Source of the DNA: Pseudomonas parafulva
GTDB lineage: Bacteria; Pseudomonadota; Gammaproteobacteria; Pseudomonadales; Pseudomonadaceae
Reading direction: 5' to 3'
Length of the DNA: 64,000 bases
NCBI RefSeq assembly: GCF_002021815.1
Contig: NZ_CP019952.1
Location: 3,131,001-3,195,000, forward strand
Part shown: positions 47,406 through 57,379 of the stretch, piece after piece
Layout: the number at the start of each line of letters is the position of its first letter
Numbering within the stretch: position 1 is the first letter of the stretch
Program-made: the position numbers and the translations under genes
The notes under the pieces: model-generated
The model's database searches: none
Seen by the model: the letters and a program-made list of their open reading frames with translations, nothing else
Told to the model about the DNA's origin: nothing

Positions 47406-48968
47406 TCAAAGTTTGTTGAACAGGCTCAGTTGCGAGATGCGCGAGAATGCCAGCTGAGAAGCCTCCAACATGGCCTGCTGCAAGGTCAGGGTAATGGCCG
47501 CCTGCGACATGTCGGTATTGCCGATGGCGTTCTGCGTGGTCTTGTTGGCGACCCCCAGGCTGGTATTTTCCTGTCGCTGAATTTCCAGCGAGTTCCCGCG
47601 TGCGCCGATCGAACCGCGAGTGATATCCACCTGCTCACGAGCACTGCCCAGGTTTGCCAGCGCCGACGCCACTGCATCCTTCAGCCCGTTGGCAACGGCA
47701 GCCCCAGTGACCGGCGTATCGAGCGCAGCGCGCAACTGACTGATTGTCTCCAGCACGTTCTGATTCTGATGATTATTGGCTGTCACCGCGAACTGGTCAC
47801 CGGCTTCAGGGGAACCGTTGACCTGGTAGGTCACCCCGGCAACCGTCAGAGACGGTGCCGTGAACGTACCTGTCGCTACCGGCTTGCTGTCGGCAGTCAG
47901 CGGCTGCGCGTAGAACTCATAGCTGCCAGGCCCCGTGAATTTGATCACTGCGCCGTTGCTTGGAAATGTACTGCGATATGCCTCGGGATCACTCACGGTA
48001 CTGCCGGTGACTTGTGCGGTGGAGGGGTTGCCTGCACCGCGGGTCGTGGTAAATGAATCCGGACGGGTTGCCAGGGAAAACTCGCGCCCACCCACCGCCG
48101 CATCAGCATCGGCGCCCTCCTCCAACGTGACGGTGATCTCGAACTCCACACCGCGCAAGGCAATGCGGTTGGCCCCTTCGGTCTGGCGGTCGAAGTGACC
48201 ATTGGTCGGGGTTTCGGACGTGATGTCGTTACCGTTGGCATCGGTGATCATGTACTGGGTGGCGCTGGTAAACGTGAGCTTGTAGGGCTGGCCTGCGGTA
48301 AAGCTTTCGTTGTAGGTATTGCTCGATTTAAGCAACCCAGGCGAAACACCCACCACACCATCATCGACGGCAGGTACCAGCAGGTTCGATTCGGTGCGGC
48401 TCTTGTTCTTGGCCGAATCGAAAATGCTGAACCCGGTGTCGTTGGTCGCCAGGTTCAACGTATCCGAAACCTGCAGGCTCAACTGGGTCTGGTCGCCATG
48501 GTAGCTGTAGGTCCCATCGGAATTACGCACATACGGCGGCGTGGTGCTCTTGGAACCGCCGAACATGTAGTCGCCGTTGGCATCGCGGGAATTGAGCAAG
48601 CCGAAGATGTTGGCCTCGATCTCTTTGAGCTCGGTGCTGATCGATACCCGGTCGGCATCGGTCACGCCCGCACCACCGGCGCGGATCGCCAGTTCGCTGG
48701 CACGCTGCATGGCATCGTTGATGGTGGCGAGCACGCTCTCCTCCTGCAGCAAGGCGTTGCTCACAGTGTTGATATTGCCGCTGTACTGGTCCAGCAGCGA
48801 CTGCTGCTGTTGCAGCAGCAGCAGGCGTGCCGCCCCGACAGGGTCGTCGGCGGCGGTCTGGATACGCACGCCGGAGGTGACCTGATCGTTGGTCTTGTTC
48901 ATGGCGGAGAAGTTCTTCGAGTAGCTGTTGGCGCTGGATTCGTAGAACTGGGCAGTGGAAATACGCAC
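47406..48968 (-). CDS. flgL: FlgL, hook-filament junction protein
   Basis: A 520-residue flagellin-like protein (MRISTAQFYESSANSYSKNF; ends AFSRISQLSLFNKL). It forms the zone between FlgK and the filament. It is longer than enterobacterial FlgL because of a middle insertion. The start is GTG at 48968, eight bases after AAGGAG; it follows flgK by 12 bases. Confidence 0.95.
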   Translation of the reverse strand: MRISTAQFYESSANSYSKNFSAMNKTNDQVTSGVRIQTAADDPVGAARLLLLQQQQSLLDQYSGNINTVSNALLQEESVLATINDAMQRASELAIRAGGAGVTDADRVSISTELKEIEANIFGLLNSRDANGDYMFGGSKSTTPPYVRNSDGTYSYHGDQTQLSLQVSDTLNLATNDTGFSIFDSAKNKSRTESNLLVPAVDDGVVGVSPGLLKSSNTYNESFTAGQPYKLTFTSATQYMITDANGNDITSETPTNGHFDRQTEGANRIALRGVEFEITVTLEEGADADAAVGGREFSLATRPDSFTTTRGAGNPSTAQVTGSTVSDPEAYRSTFPSNGAVIKFTGPGSYEFYAQPLTADSKPVATGTFTAPSLTVAGVTYQVNGSPEAGDQFAVTANNHQNQNVLETISQLRAALDTPVTGAAVANGLKDAVASALANLGSAREQVDITRGSIGARGNSLEIQRQENTSLGVANKTTQNAIGNTDMSQAAITLTLQQAMLEASQLAFSRISQLSLFNKL

Positions 48969-48980
48969 GGTCGCTTCTCC

Positions 48981-51023
48981 TTACAAGGCGTTGATCAGGG
49001 TGCTGAAGGTTTCTTGCGCCGCCTTGATGATCTGCGACGACGCCGTGTAATAGTGTTGGAACTTGACCAGGTTGGCCGCCTCGTCATCGAGGTTGACACC
49101 GGACACAGCGCTGCGGCTCTCACTGGCCGACTTGAGCACGGCCTGGGTCGCCGTGGTATCGATGGTGGCCTGGCTGGCCTTGGCACCCACCCGCTCGACC
49201 AGGGAGGCATAGGCGGAGGTAAAGCTGGTGCCACCACCAGAACCGGTGTTCACCGTGGATTTGGTCTGCAAGCCCAGCAGCGCGGTGGCATTGCGGTTAT
49301 CCGCCTTGCCATCGACATTGAACGACAAGGTAAAGCTGTCGTTGGTCGCCGGGCTGCCGCCGATGGTGGTTTCCAGCGCAAAAGTGCGCGGATTGCCGCT
49401 GGGGTCGAGAATCGGGTTGCCCGATGCGTCACGCATCGGTATCGACAGCGACAGCTTATTGTCCTGCCCTGGCACCACGGTCCCGGTGCCGATCTGCGCA
49501 CCCTTGGCATCGAACAGCTTGTAGCCCTGGGACCCACCGTTGGCTGCGTCGAATACCACGCGCACCGGCATGGCGTCCTTGATCGCCTGCTGCGTCAGGG
49601 CCGTGTCGGCTCCGCCATAGATATCCAGCGCTTCTCCGAGGTTAGGTTGGGTGATAGTGCCGGTGCCGCTGTTGCCGCTGCCAACGGCAGCGCTCACAGG
49701 GCCGGCGAACGCCAGCTTGTTGGCATCGGTGAGGACTGTGGTAATACCGGAGGCGGCCGAGCGGGTAGGAATCACCTTGAAGCTGTCGCCGGCGGCCAGC
49801 GCACCCCCCTTAAGGGACAGGCTAAAGCCATCGATGACCGGCGCAGGGTCGGCATTGAGGTCGAACGAGCCCATGTCGGTGCCGTCGGAGCGGCGCACAC
49901 TGTACTGATTGCCGCTGGTGAACTTCACTTCGTAGTCGTAGGTGCTCAGGGCGCCGCTGTTGGCAATGGTGACATCGAGGTTGCCCGAGCCTGCGCTGTT
50001 GTTCGACGAGGCCAGGCTGCGCTGGGCGATGGCACTGGCGCTGTTGATGCTGGAGAACAGCGAGCTGCCGAACTGCCCGTTGGCGTCCAGGCCCTGGCCC
50101 AGCTGGCTGTTGATGCTGTCGGCGACGACCAGCGCCACGCGGCCCAACTCGTTCATCGAAGGCGTCAGCACGTCCTGGCGGTAGCGCAGCAGGCCGCCGA
50201 TGGTGCCGCCGGTGGCCACCGAGGTCACGTCCGAGCTGAACGACTCGTAGTTGATGCGCAAGGTCGCCTGGCTTTTGTCGGCCACCCCCGGCTGAACCGA
50301 CAACAGGTTGGCCCTGTTGCCGGTCACCAGCGACTGGCCGCTGCCCAGGATCACGTCGTAGTTGCCTTCACGCTCCTGAACGGTCACGCCCACCAGTTCG
50401 TTCAACTGGCGCACGGCTTCGCTGCGGGCATCGAGCAGGTTGTTGGGCGTGCTGCCGGTGCCGCTGGCGGCCACGATCTGCTTGTTGTACTCGGCGATGC
50501 TGGTGGTGAGCTTGTTGACCTGCCCCGCCAAGGTATCGAGCTGGGAGTTGATCACATCGTTCTGCTGGGTCAGTTGAGTGCTGACGGCGTTGAAACGGTT
50601 GCTCAAGGTCTGCGCCTGGGTCAGCAGCAATTGCCGCGAAGCCACATCGCCCGGTTTGGCTGCCGCCGTCTGCAGGGCCGAAAAGAAGGCCGTGAGCACC
50701 GAGCTGATGCCGGTGTCCCGGTCAGCGAGCAACTTGTCGATGCCAGTGATCTGGTCCTGGAATGCCGTGGAATCGGCTTGCAGGGACGTCGCCGTCTGCA
50801 ACTGATTGTCAAGATAAGCACTGTAGATACGGCGCACGTCTGCCAGCGTGGTCCCACTGCCCAGAAAACCTGCGCCCATGTACTGCGAGGCGCCGGCCAC
50901 TTGCATGGCCTGCTGGCGCGAATAGCCGCTGGTGGCGGCGTTGGCGATGTTGTTACTGGTGACCGACAGGTGCGCCTGGCTGGCACTCAAGCCACTCAGG
51001 CCGATCGAAATCAGGCTCGACAT
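48981..51023 (-). CDS. flgK: FlgK, hook-associated protein 1
   Basis: A 680-residue protein with rod-type N motif (SLISIGLSGLSASQAHLSVTSNNIANAATSGYSRQ) and conserved C terminus (GVNLDDEAANLVKFQHYYTASSQIIKAAQETFSTLINAL). The middle is Gly/Ser/Ala-rich. It joins hook to FlgL. It follows flgJ by 12 bases. Confidence 0.96.
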   Translation of the reverse strand: MSSLISIGLSGLSASQAHLSVTSNNIANAATSGYSRQQAMQVAGASQYMGAGFLGSGTTLADVRRIYSAYLDNQLQTATSLQADSTAFQDQITGIDKLLADRDTGISSVLTAFFSALQTAAAKPGDVASRQLLLTQAQTLSNRFNAVSTQLTQQNDVINSQLDTLAGQVNKLTTSIAEYNKQIVAASGTGSTPNNLLDARSEAVRQLNELVGVTVQEREGNYDVILGSGQSLVTGNRANLLSVQPGVADKSQATLRINYESFSSDVTSVATGGTIGGLLRYRQDVLTPSMNELGRVALVVADSINSQLGQGLDANGQFGSSLFSSINSASAIAQRSLASSNNSAGSGNLDVTIANSGALSTYDYEVKFTSGNQYSVRRSDGTDMGSFDLNADPAPVIDGFSLSLKGGALAAGDSFKVIPTRSAASGITTVLTDANKLAFAGPVSAAVGSGNSGTGTITQPNLGEALDIYGGADTALTQQAIKDAMPVRVVFDAANGGSQGYKLFDAKGAQIGTGTVVPGQDNKLSLSIPMRDASGNPILDPSGNPRTFALETTIGGSPATNDSFTLSFNVDGKADNRNATALLGLQTKSTVNTGSGGGTSFTSAYASLVERVGAKASQATIDTTATQAVLKSASESRSAVSGVNLDDEAANLVKFQHYYTASSQIIKAAQETFSTLINAL

Positions 51024-51035
51024 GATTTAGTCCTT

Positions 51036-52196
51036 TCAAAGGTTCGTGGTGCTGCCAGCCATGGCGTATTGCGGTGTCTTCTGCATTTGCTGGGCGATGC
51101 TGATGATTTTCTTCGCATAGCCCGGGTCGGTCGCGTAACCGGCCTTTTGCAACTCGCGTGCAAACTGCTCAGGGTTATCGGCCGACTTGACCGCTTCTTG
51201 ATAGCGCGAATTGTTCTGCAACAGGCTCACCAGGTCGTGGAAGCTGTCCTGGTAGGAGTCGTAGCTGCGGAACTGGGCGGTTTCCTTGACGAACTGGCCG
51301 TCGCGGAATTCGCTGGTGATGGCCCTGGCCTGCTCGCCCTGCCAGTTGCCGGTGGCCTTGATGCCGAACAGGTTGTGGCTGCTGCTGCCGTCGCTGTTGC
51401 GCATGACCGACTTGCCCCAACCGGTTTCCAGCGCAGCCTGGGCGACCAGGTAGCGCGGGTCGATACCGATGCGCTTGGCGGCCTGCTCGGCCATTGGCAG
51501 CATGGTGGCGATGAACGAATCGCTGTCGGTGAAGGCCTTTTTCGGTGCCAGCGGCGGCTGGGCAATGGCACGGCCGGTAATGCGCAGCCCGTTCTCGGGC
51601 ACGGCAAAGGCCTTGGCCGGCTGCTGGCCGTCGCGCACGGGGGCTGCGGGGGCTGCGCCGACAGGCGCCGTGGCCGCAGTAGGCAAGATGCCGGCCAGCA
51701 GGCGGTCGGTAAGGCGGCTGGGCAACGCCAGGCGCCGCGCATTGAGCGCGGCGACGTCGTTGCGGGTGCTGCCCGCTTGGGCGGCGTGAACCGGGTCTGC
51801 GACCTTGCTACCCCACAACACCGGGCCGGCCTGGCCACGCGGGAACGGGCTGGTATTGGCGGCGGCGCGGCGGCTTTTGGTGAGCTGGCGTACCAGCACA
51901 TCCTGCAGGCCGATACCGCCACCCTCGCGGGACATGCTCACCGACAACTGCTGGTCGTACATGTCCCGGTACTGCTTGACCGTCTCGGTGTTCATCGGGT
52001 TGTCGTCGGCCAGGACATCGCTGGCCTTGCGCGAAGCCTTGAGCATCTCGCTGATGAACATCGACTCGAACTCCTGGGCCACCTTGCGCACGTTGGCTTC
52101 GCTGTCGCGATCACCGTGCTTGAGGGCATTGAGGCGGTTGAGGTCGGTGAAGGCACCGCTGTCGACACTGCCGGAAACCAGGCTCTTGCTGTTCAT
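51036..52196 (-). CDS. flgJ: FlgJ, rod cap and peptidoglycan hydrolase
   Basis: A 386-residue two-domain protein: rod-binding N part (VRKVAQEFESMFISEMLKASRK), a Pro/Ala-rich linker, and a glucosaminidase domain with catalytic Glu in AQAALETGWGKSVM and the HNLFGIKA motif. It opens the cell wall for the rod. It begins 11 bases after flgI. Confidence 0.96.
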   Translation of the reverse strand: MNSKSLVSGSVDSGAFTDLNRLNALKHGDRDSEANVRKVAQEFESMFISEMLKASRKASDVLADDNPMNTETVKQYRDMYDQQLSVSMSREGGGIGLQDVLVRQLTKSRRAAANTSPFPRGQAGPVLWGSKVADPVHAAQAGSTRNDVAALNARRLALPSRLTDRLLAGILPTAATAPVGAAPAAPVRDGQQPAKAFAVPENGLRITGRAIAQPPLAPKKAFTDSDSFIATMLPMAEQAAKRIGIDPRYLVAQAALETGWGKSVMRNSDGSSSHNLFGIKATGNWQGEQARAITSEFRDGQFVKETAQFRSYDSYQDSFHDLVSLLQNNSRYQEAVKSADNPEQFARELQKAGYATDPGYAKKIISIAQQMQKTPQYAMAGSTTNL

Positions 52197-52207
52197 CGAC
52201 GCCGTCC

Positions 52208-53317
52208 TCAGATCACGATCAGGTCGGCCTGCAAGGCGCCGGCCTGTTTCAGGGCTTCGAGAATGGCCATCAGGTCACCGGGCGCGGCGCCCACCTGGTT
52301 CACCGCCCGGACGATTTCATCCAGCGTGGTACCCGGGCCGAACTTGAACATCGGCTTGGCTTCCTGCTCGGCATTGACCCGCGAGCGCGGGACCACGGCG
52401 GTCTGGCCGTTGGAAAGCGGGCCCGGCTGGCTGACGATGGGGTCTTCGGTGATGGTCACGGTCAGGCTGCCGTGGGTCACCGCCGCCGGCGATACCTTGA
52501 CGTTCTGGCCGATGACGATAGTGCCGGTACGGGAGTTGATGATCACCTTGGCCACTGCCTGGCCCGGGTCGATTTCCAGGTTTTCCAGGATCGACAGGTA
52601 GTCCACCCGCTGGCTGGGGTCCATCGGCGCGCTCACACGCACCGAACCGCCATCCACGGCCTGGGCCACACCAGGGCCGAGCAGGTCGTTGACCTTGTCG
52701 ACGATGTGCTTGGCGGTGGTGAAGTCGGGGCGGTTGAGGTTCAGGGTCAGGGTGTTGCCCTGGTTGAAACCGCTCGGCACTGCCCGCTCGACGCTGGCGC
52801 CGCCCGGGATACGGCCGGCAGACGGCACGTTGACGGTGATCCGCGAGCCGTCGCGCCCTTCGGCATCGAAGCCGCCCACCACCAGGTTGCCCTGGGCGAT
52901 GGCGTAGACGTTGCCGTCGATCCCCTTGAGCGGGGTCATCAACAAGCTGCCCCCACGCAGGCTCTTGGAGTTACCGATCGACGACACGGTGATGTCCACC
53001 ACCTGCCCTGGCTTGGCGAAGGCCGGCAAGTCGGCATGCACCGATACTGCGGCAACGTTCTTCAACTGCACGTTGCCCGATCCAGGCGGCACCTTGATGC
53101 CGAACTGCGACAGCATGTTGTTGAACGTCTGCAGGGTGAAAGGCGTTTGCGTGGTCTGGTCGCCGGTACCGTTCAGGCCGACCACCAGGCCGTAGCCGAT
53201 CAACTGGTTGGAGCGCACGCCCGAGATGCTGGCGATGTCCTTCAGGCGCTCGGCTTGCGCGGCGCAGGCGCAGGTCAGCAGCAAGGTGGCGGTGAGCAGT
53301 TGCCTCAGGTTGAGCAT
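52208..53317 (-). CDS. flgI: FlgI, P-ring protein
   Basis: A 369-residue periplasmic protein with signal peptide ([16 protein letters not shown], cleaved about residue 22) and the family start [32 protein letters not shown]. It forms the ring around the rod in peptidoglycan. The ATG at 53317 matches family length; the upstream frame overlapping flgH is rejected. Confidence 0.96.
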   Translation of the reverse strand: MLNLRQLLTATLLLTCACAAQAERLKDIASISGVRSNQLIGYGLVVGLNGTGDQTTQTPFTLQTFNNMLSQFGIKVPPGSGNVQLKNVAAVSVHADLPAFAKPGQVVDITVSSIGNSKSLRGGSLLMTPLKGIDGNVYAIAQGNLVVGGFDAEGRDGSRITVNVPSAGRIPGGASVERAVPSGFNQGNTLTLNLNRPDFTTAKHIVDKVNDLLGPGVAQAVDGGSVRVSAPMDPSQRVDYLSILENLEIDPGQAVAKVIINSRTGTIVIGQNVKVSPAAVTHGSLTVTITEDPIVSQPGPLSNGQTAVVPRSRVNAEQEAKPMFKFGPGTTLDEIVRAVNQVGAAPGDLMAILEALKQAGALQADLIVI

Positions 53318-53328
53318 GGTCAGGGTAC

Positions 53329-54024
53329 TCAGAAGGGCCAAAGCGGGCTCATGAAGAAGCGGTCCAGCCACCCGGGCTGGCTGGCATCGGCAAACGAGCC
53401 AGTGCCGGAATAGGTGATGCGCGCATCGGCCACCCGCGTGGACGGCACGGTGTTGTCGGTGGCGATGTCGTCGGCGCGGATGAGGCCGGCGATGCGCACC
53501 AGCTCTTCACCGGTGTTCAGGGTCAGCCACTTCTCGCCGCGCACGGCGATGATGCCATTGGGCAGCACTTCGGCCACGGTGACGGTCACCGAGCCGGTCA
53601 AGGTGTTGCCCTGGGTGGCCTTGCTGTCGCCCTTGGTGGTGCGATCACCGCTGTAGCCGGCATCGAGCGACAGGTCGCCGCCGCCGAACGGGTTGTTGGT
53701 GTTCGGCCTGGCCCCGAACAGCGACGACAGGCCAAGGCTGGCCTTGCTGTTCTTCTGGATCTGGGAACCTGCGTTCTTGCTGGCCGAGGTGCGCTCGTTC
53801 AGGGTGATGGTGATGATGTCACCCACGCGGAACGCCTTGCGGTCGCTGTACAGGTTCTGCTCGAAACCGGCCTGGTAGATCGAACCGTTGTTGGCCGCTG
53901 CCGGCAAAGGGGTGCGCGGGAGCACCGGCGCATAGAACGGGTCGTTGGGCTTGGCCGCGGGGGCGACGCAGCCTGCAAGCAACACCGCGCCGCCCAGGGC
54001 GAAAACGGACAACAGACGATTCAT
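53329..54024 (-). CDS. flgH: FlgH, L-ring lipoprotein
   Basis: A 231-residue outer-membrane lipoprotein with lipobox LLAGC (Cys19). The body has the FlgH pattern ([55 protein letters not shown]). It follows flgG by 37 bases. Confidence 0.96.
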   Translation of the reverse strand: MNRLLSVFALGGAVLLAGCVAPAAKPNDPFYAPVLPRTPLPAAANNGSIYQAGFEQNLYSDRKAFRVGDIITITLNERTSASKNAGSQIQKNSKASLGLSSLFGARPNTNNPFGGGDLSLDAGYSGDRTTKGDSKATQGNTLTGSVTVTVAEVLPNGIIAVRGEKWLTLNTGEELVRIAGLIRADDIATDNTVPSTRVADARITYSGTGSFADASQPGWLDRFFMSPLWPF

Positions 54025-54061
54025 GGTGCATACCTCACGGATGCTACGGAAGTTGCTGGGA

Positions 54062-54847
54062 TCACAGCTGCTGGGTAACGGTCTGCAGCATCGAGTTGGC
54101 GGCAGAAATGACCTTGGAATTCATCTCGTAGGCGCGCTGGGTGGTGATCATGTTCACCAGCTCTTCCACGGTGCTGACGTTGGAGTTCTCCAGGGTTTGC
54201 TGCAAGGTGGTACCGAAGCCGTTCAGGCCCGGGGTGCCGACCTGGGGGGCGCCGCTGGCGGCCGTTTCCAGGAACAGGTTGCCACCGATGGCCTGCAGGC
54301 CCGCCGGGTTGATGAAGTCGGCGGTCTGGATGTTGCCGATCACCTGGGCGGCCGGGTTGCCGGCGGTGGTGATCGATACGGTACCGTCCTGGCCGACGGT
54401 GAAGGTCTGCGCGTCGTTGGGCACGACGATGGCAGGCTCCAGGGCATAGCCGTTGGCGGTGACGATCTGGCCATCGGAGTTGAGGTGGAAGGTGCCGTCA
54501 CGGGTGTACGAAACCGTGCCATCTGGCTGCAGGATCTGGAAGAAACCACGACCATTGACCGCCATGTCCAGCGGGTTCTCGGTGGTCTGCAGGCTGCCAG
54601 CCACGAAGCTTTTCTGGGTGCCGACAATGCGCACGCCAGTACCTACCTGCAAGCCGGAGGGCAGCTGGCTGTCCTGGGTGGACTGGGCACCTGGCTGGCG
54701 ACGGATCTGGTACAGCAGGTCCTGGAACTCGGCGCGATCACGTTTGAAGCCGGTGGTCGACACGTTGGCCAGGTTGTTGGAAATCACCGTCAGGTTGGTG
54801 TCCTGGGCGGACAGGCCGGTTTTGGCGACCCATAGAGCTGGAAGCAT
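54062..54847 (-). CDS. flgG: FlgG, distal rod protein
   Basis: A 261-residue rod protein ([44 protein letters not shown]-terminal [29 protein letters not shown]). It forms the distal rod. It follows flgF by 47 bases. Confidence 0.97.
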   Translation of the reverse strand: MLPALWVAKTGLSAQDTNLTVISNNLANVSTTGFKRDRAEFQDLLYQIRRQPGAQSTQDSQLPSGLQVGTGVRIVGTQKSFVAGSLQTTENPLDMAVNGRGFFQILQPDGTVSYTRDGTFHLNSDGQIVTANGYALEPAIVVPNDAQTFTVGQDGTVSITTAGNPAAQVIGNIQTADFINPAGLQAIGGNLFLETAASGAPQVGTPGLNGFGTTLQQTLENSNVSTVEELVNMITTQRAYEMNSKVISAANSMLQTVTQQL

Positions 54848-54894
54848 GTAAGTTCTCCTCGCGCGCCTGTTTTACGGCACCCGTTCAAATGTCA

Positions 54895-55635
54895 TTAGCC
54901 GATTTGCAAAACCCGCGCCATGGCTTCATCGCCTTCCTTGGCCGCGCTCATCATTTTCACGTGCAGCTCGAACTGGCGGGACAACGCCAGCACCGAGGTC
55001 ATCTCTTCCACCGCGTTGACGTTGCTGCCTTCAAGAAAGCCCGAGACCACGCGAACATTGACGTCGGCATCGGCCGGCTGGCCGCTGGCGGTGTGAATCA
55101 GGCCGTCTGCACCTTTGTTCAACCCCTTGGTGTCCGGGTTGACCAGCTTGATGCGGTCGACTTCGGCCATCACCCGCGGGTCTTCGCCCATGGAGCGGAT
55201 GCTGATGGTGCCGTCGGCACCTACTTCCACCTTCTGCTCAGGTGGAATGGCAATCGGGCCGCCGTTGCCGATCACCGGCATGCCGTTGCCGGCGCGCAAC
55301 ACGCCAAGGGCGTCGATATTCAGGCTGCCAGTGCGCACATAGGCTTCGCTGCCGTCGGGGGCCTGCACGGCGATAAAGCCATGGCCGCTCACAGCCACGT
55401 CCAGGTCGCGACCGGTTTCGATCATCGGCCCTTCGCTGAAGTCGGTGGCTGGACGCTCGGTCAGGGCAAAGGCGCGCGCCGGGAAGCTGTCGCCAAAGAC
55501 CGGCATCGAGCGGGCCTGCTCCAGGTCGCGCTGGAAACCGTTGGTGGAAACGTTCGCCAGATTGTTGGCGTGGGCCTTCTGGGCCAGCGCGTTCTGGCTA
55601 GCCCCGGTCATGGCCACGTAAAGCAATTTGTCCAC
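54895..55635 (-). CDS. flgF: FlgF, proximal rod protein
   Basis: A 246-residue rod protein ([35 protein letters not shown]). The start is GTG at 55635 after GGAGGAGAT. It leads a flgF-to-flgL unit behind a sigma-54-type site. Confidence 0.96.
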   Translation of the reverse strand: MDKLLYVAMTGASQNALAQKAHANNLANVSTNGFQRDLEQARSMPVFGDSFPARAFALTERPATDFSEGPMIETGRDLDVAVSGHGFIAVQAPDGSEAYVRTGSLNIDALGVLRAGNGMPVIGNGGPIAIPPEQKVEVGADGTISIRSMGEDPRVMAEVDRIKLVNPDTKGLNKGADGLIHTASGQPADADVNVRVVSGFLEGSNVNAVEEMTSVLALSRQFELHVKMMSAAKEGDEAMARVLQIG

Positions 55636-55682
55636 AGCATCTCCTCCGCGCGCCAGTACCGCGCTGTCATCAGGCAGGGTCT

Positions 55683-55699
55683 AGCAATAATCGAACCAG
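55683..55699 (-). promoter_or_regulatory. Sigma-54 promoter of flgF operon
   Basis: Minus-strand CTGGTTCGATTATTGCT keeps GG-N10-GC spacing, with TGGTTC for TGGCAC at -24. It is 48 bases before the flgF GTG and just past the stop of the small secreted-protein gene. Confidence 0.68.
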
Positions 55700-55785
55700 C
55701 TTTGCACCCCGGTGAATCGGGCACTTCAGCGCGACGGCTTTACCATCGGTGTCAGTTTGTTGGCATCGGATCAAAAGCGCCTGGA

Positions 55786-55983
55786 TCAGTGATCGCGGCA
55801 GGCGCCGTTTTTGTAGGGGCCGGCAAACCGGGTCCAGCCTGAACCCGGGTTGCCTTGGACGCAGATGTATCGCCCGGTGACCAGGCTTTGCCAAAGGAAG
55901 AAAGGCCTTGGGGCGGCCTCTGCCCAGTTGGCACTACCGCCCCCTATCACCAGCAGAAAGGACAACAAGCAGGCATGCTTCAT
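55786..55983 (-). CDS. Small secreted protein between flgE and flgF, function unknown
   Basis: A 65-residue protein: signal peptide MKHACLLSFLLVIGGGSANW then AEA, leaving a 42-residue mature peptide rich in Gly, Trp, Phe and Tyr with two Cys (one disulfide possible). The ATG at 55983 has GAG eight bases upstream and lies 43 bases after flgE, so it is probably read from the flgB promoter. I do not recognise a family. A second Met further upstream would lose the signal sequence. Confidence 0.65.
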   Translation of the reverse strand: MKHACLLSFLLVIGGGSANWAEAAPRPFFLWQSLVTGRYICVQGNPGSGWTRFAGPYKNGACRDH

Positions 55984-56026
55984 CGACACTGCTCGTAAAC
56001 CCTGAGTGTCACGCCTCGGCACGCCA

Positions 56027-57349
56027 TCAGCTCATCTGGATGATGGTTTGCATGATGGTGCTTTCGGTGGAAATCGTCTTGGCGTTGGCCTGGTAGTTGC
56101 TCTGCGCCTTGATCAGGTTCACCAGTTCGCCGGTCAGGTCGACGTTGGAATCTTCCAGCGAGGCACCTGCAATCTGGCCCAAAGTACCGGTGTCCGGCGC
56201 GCCGATCACCGGGACACCCGACGAGAAGGACTCCTGCCAGTTGGTGCCGCCAATCGGCGTCAGGCCCTGCATGTTGGAGAAGCTGGCGATGGCGACCTGG
56301 CCAATAACTTTGTTCTGACCATTGGTGAAGTTGGCGAACAGGAAGCCGCCCTTGTCTACCGACAGGCTGGACAGCTCACCGGTAGCGAACCCGTCCTGAT
56401 CCTTGGCGGTCACGGCCGAGGCGGCGTTGTACTGGGTCATGCCCAACATGTCGAGGCTGACGCCGCCGGGGTTGGCATTGGCGCCGTTGGCTGACCACTG
56501 GCCGGCAGCGTTCTTCTGCGCGGGGATCCAGTTGTCCAGGTTGAAAGTCTTGTTCGCATTGATCGACAGGCCACCGGCCACCGGCCCAGGCGTGAGGGCA
56601 TCGGCGTTGAGCGTGCCGTCGGACTTGAATGGCAGGTCGTTGATCAGCGGCTGCGTGGAGGTCGGGTCCTGTGGGTTGCGACCGTCGATGGTGGTGTACA
56701 TCTTCCAGGAATTGGACGTGTCATCCTTGATGAAGTACTGGTTCAACTGGTGCGCATTGCCCTGGCTGTCGTACACGTCGCTTGAGAACGTGAAGTTGTA
56801 GCTCTTGACATCGGCCGGGTCGAACGGGGTGACCGTAGGCGCGCCATCGCTGGACTTGAGGTTGACCGTCTGCACGATCTTGGACGTGGCCTTGGGGGTA
56901 AGGTTGGCCGTGTCGATCTGAAGGTTGGTCAATACGCCCTGGACCACCTGGCCATTTTCGTCGACGCCATAACCTTGCAGGTTGGCGCCGCCGGCGTTGA
57001 CGACGAAGCCCTGCTTGTCACTGTAGAACGCCCCGGCCCGGGTATAGATCTTCGAGCCGTTGTCGTTGAGCGCGAAGAAGCCGTTGCCGTCAATGGCCAT
57101 GTCCAGCGCCTGGCCGGTGCCGTTGATGTTGCCCGAGCTGAACTGCTGGGAAATGGCGGCGGTTCTTACGCCGGTACCAATGGAGGTACGGCCGGCGCTG
57201 GTGCCGCGAATGGAGCTTGAGTACTGGTCGGCGAACTCGGCGCGCGAGGACTTGAAGCCAGTGGTGGCGACGTTGGCAATGTTGTTGCCGGTCACGTTCA
57301 GGGCCTTGTTGGCTGCATTGAGGCCGCTTAAGCCAATGTTGTAAGACAT
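56027..57349 (-). CDS. flgE: FlgE, flagellar hook protein
   Basis: A 440-residue hook subunit (MSYNIGLSGLNAANKALNVTGNNIANVATTGF; C-terminal NVDLTGELVNLIKAQSNYQANAKTISTESTIMQTIIQ). It polymerises under the FlgD cap. It follows flgD by 30 bases. Confidence 0.97.
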   Translation of the reverse strand: MSYNIGLSGLNAANKALNVTGNNIANVATTGFKSSRAEFADQYSSSIRGTSAGRTSIGTGVRTAAISQQFSSGNINGTGQALDMAIDGNGFFALNDNGSKIYTRAGAFYSDKQGFVVNAGGANLQGYGVDENGQVVQGVLTNLQIDTANLTPKATSKIVQTVNLKSSDGAPTVTPFDPADVKSYNFTFSSDVYDSQGNAHQLNQYFIKDDTSNSWKMYTTIDGRNPQDPTSTQPLINDLPFKSDGTLNADALTPGPVAGGLSINANKTFNLDNWIPAQKNAAGQWSANGANANPGGVSLDMLGMTQYNAASAVTAKDQDGFATGELSSLSVDKGGFLFANFTNGQNKVIGQVAIASFSNMQGLTPIGGTNWQESFSSGVPVIGAPDTGTLGQIAGASLEDSNVDLTGELVNLIKAQSNYQANAKTISTESTIMQTIIQMS

Positions 57350-57379
57350 ACGCTAACTCCTGAAAATGTGCGCTAGGCC

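Noticed and set aside
48195..52601. A 1468-codon open frame on the plus strand opposite flgL, flgK and flgJ
   Set aside because: It is the antisense shadow of high-GC codon usage; the protein is His/Arg/Gln low-complexity with no domain, and the opposite strand holds three clear flagellar genes.
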